Below are positions 63,604-64,000 of a DNA stretch of 64,000 bases, piece by piece (within the stretch, counting starts at the first letter, position 1; every line of letters begins with the position of its first letter). Where the stretch lies: contig NZ_JACSNY010000006.1 of assembly GCF_016902535.1 (NCBI RefSeq), forward strand, positions 1 through 64,000, given 5' to 3'. Both the position numbers and the translations under genes were made by a program. The notes beneath the pieces were generated by a model. That model saw nothing but the letters and a program-made list of their open reading frames with translations, did not search any database and was not told the origin of the DNA. This stretch comes from Anaerotignum lactatifermentans (GTDB lineage Bacteria > Bacillota > Clostridia > Lachnospirales > Anaerotignaceae).

Positions 63604-64000
63604 GCAAAGACGTTATCATTGCCTGTGACTTTAACAGCAAAGAGGATCTGTACGCCTTTTTGGACCGTTTCACAGAGGAAAAACCCTTTTTGAAAATCGG
63701 CATGGAGCTGTTTTACGCAGAAGGCCCTGCCATTGTCAGAGAAATCAAGGCAAGAGGCCACAAAATCTTTTTGGATCTGAAACTCCATGACATCCCCAAC
63801 ACCGTAAAGAAAGCCATGTCCGTACTGTCCAATCTGGATGTGGATATGTGCAACGTACACGCAGGCGGCACCATCGCCATGATGGAAGCGGCGCTGGAGG
63901 GTCTGACCCGTCCCGACGGCACACGTCCCCTGCTCATTGCCGTAACACAGCTGACCTCCACCAGCGAGGAACGGATGCAGAATGATCTGCTCATCGACCG
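63600..64000 (+). CDS. pyrF: Orotidine 5'-phosphate decarboxylase (3' end outside window)
   Basis: First 133 codons only; the gene runs off the right edge. The ATG at 63600 overlaps the pyrD stop by four bases (ATGA). [38 protein letters not shown] and the catalytic [17 protein letters not shown] (Asp-x-Lys-x-x-Asp tetrad) are the pattern of the short bacterial OMP decarboxylase. It forms UMP, the last step of the pathway. Confidence 0.95.
   Translation, partial: MSKDVIIACDFNSKEDLYAFLDRFTEEKPFLKIGMELFYAEGPAIVREIKARGHKIFLDLKLHDIPNTVKKAMSVLSNLDVDMCNVHAGGTIAMMEAALEGLTRPDGTRPLLIAVTQLTSTSEERMQNDLLID

Noticed and set aside
1-64000. CRISPR arrays, tRNA or rRNA genes, and complete prophage or integrative elements
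   Set aside because: None seen: no regularly spaced repeats, no cloverleaf or rRNA signature sequence, and no integrase or phage structural genes.

Overview
The window looks like the chromosome of a low-to-mid GC, spore-forming anaerobic Firmicute of class Clostridia, most likely Lachnospirales or a close relative. The evidence is an SpoVA spore-channel operon, Clostridia-type TTGACA/TATAAT promoters with AGGAGG ribosome sites, a BMP-type nucleoside importer, a short HisG with HisZ, a ZTP riboswitch ahead of purE, and a purH function split between an AICAR formyltransferase and a separate IMP cyclohydrolase. I found no rRNA, tRNA or CRISPR array. The only mobile DNA seen is one IS3-like end at the left edge.

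Layout. 1-8.1 kb holds small accessory units: an IS end, a YebC/PmpR regulator, a frameshifted LysR regulator beside a DUF819 permease and a D-aminoacylase, a YigZ protein, a 56-residue protein, an XRE/DUF3796 pair with a clear operator, and an HD-domain protein. 8.1-10 kb is spoVAC-spoVAD-spoVAE. 10.2-26.2 kb is a catabolic block, all on the minus strand. Its first half is a nucleoside importer (lipoprotein, ATPase, two permeases) with two nucleoside hydrolases. Its second half is a TRAP transporter, a two-subunit transketolase, a short-chain dehydrogenase, a phosphofructokinase, a FadR-type regulator and a class II aldolase. 26.4-33.7 kb has yajC-tgt, an RNA methyltransferase, a xanthine/uracil permease, and a YkvI transporter with an aminotransferase. 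34.2-42.5 kb is a complete ten-gene histidine operon. 42.8-46.1 kb holds a DUF2200 gene and a threonine aldolase with an ECF sigma/anti-sigma pair. 46.3-57.3 kb is a purine operon (purE, F, M, N, IMP cyclohydrolase, AICAR formyltransferase, purD, purL) under a ZTP riboswitch. 57.3-64 kb is a divergent pyrimidine operon (pyrC, carB, pyrK, pyrD, pyrF), cut by the window end.

How it fits together. The right half is nucleotide and histidine synthesis, pathways joined through PRPP and AICAR. The left-centre block appears to do the reverse: import nucleosides, release the base and ribose, and burn pentose carbon. Transketolase, phosphofructokinase and FBP aldolase are the enzyme set that can run a transaldolase-free pentose phosphate route through sedoheptulose 1,7-bisphosphate. 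That reading is inference, because no ribokinase or transaldolase is visible here.

The most useful new observations are regulatory: an 11-bp inverted repeat bracketing the leader of the YkvI-aminotransferase operon, a dyad over the -35 box of the his promoter, a palindrome and repeats at the dctP promoter, an XRE operator, a three-copy stem-loop repeat, and an eight-adenine tract that breaks the LysR gene.
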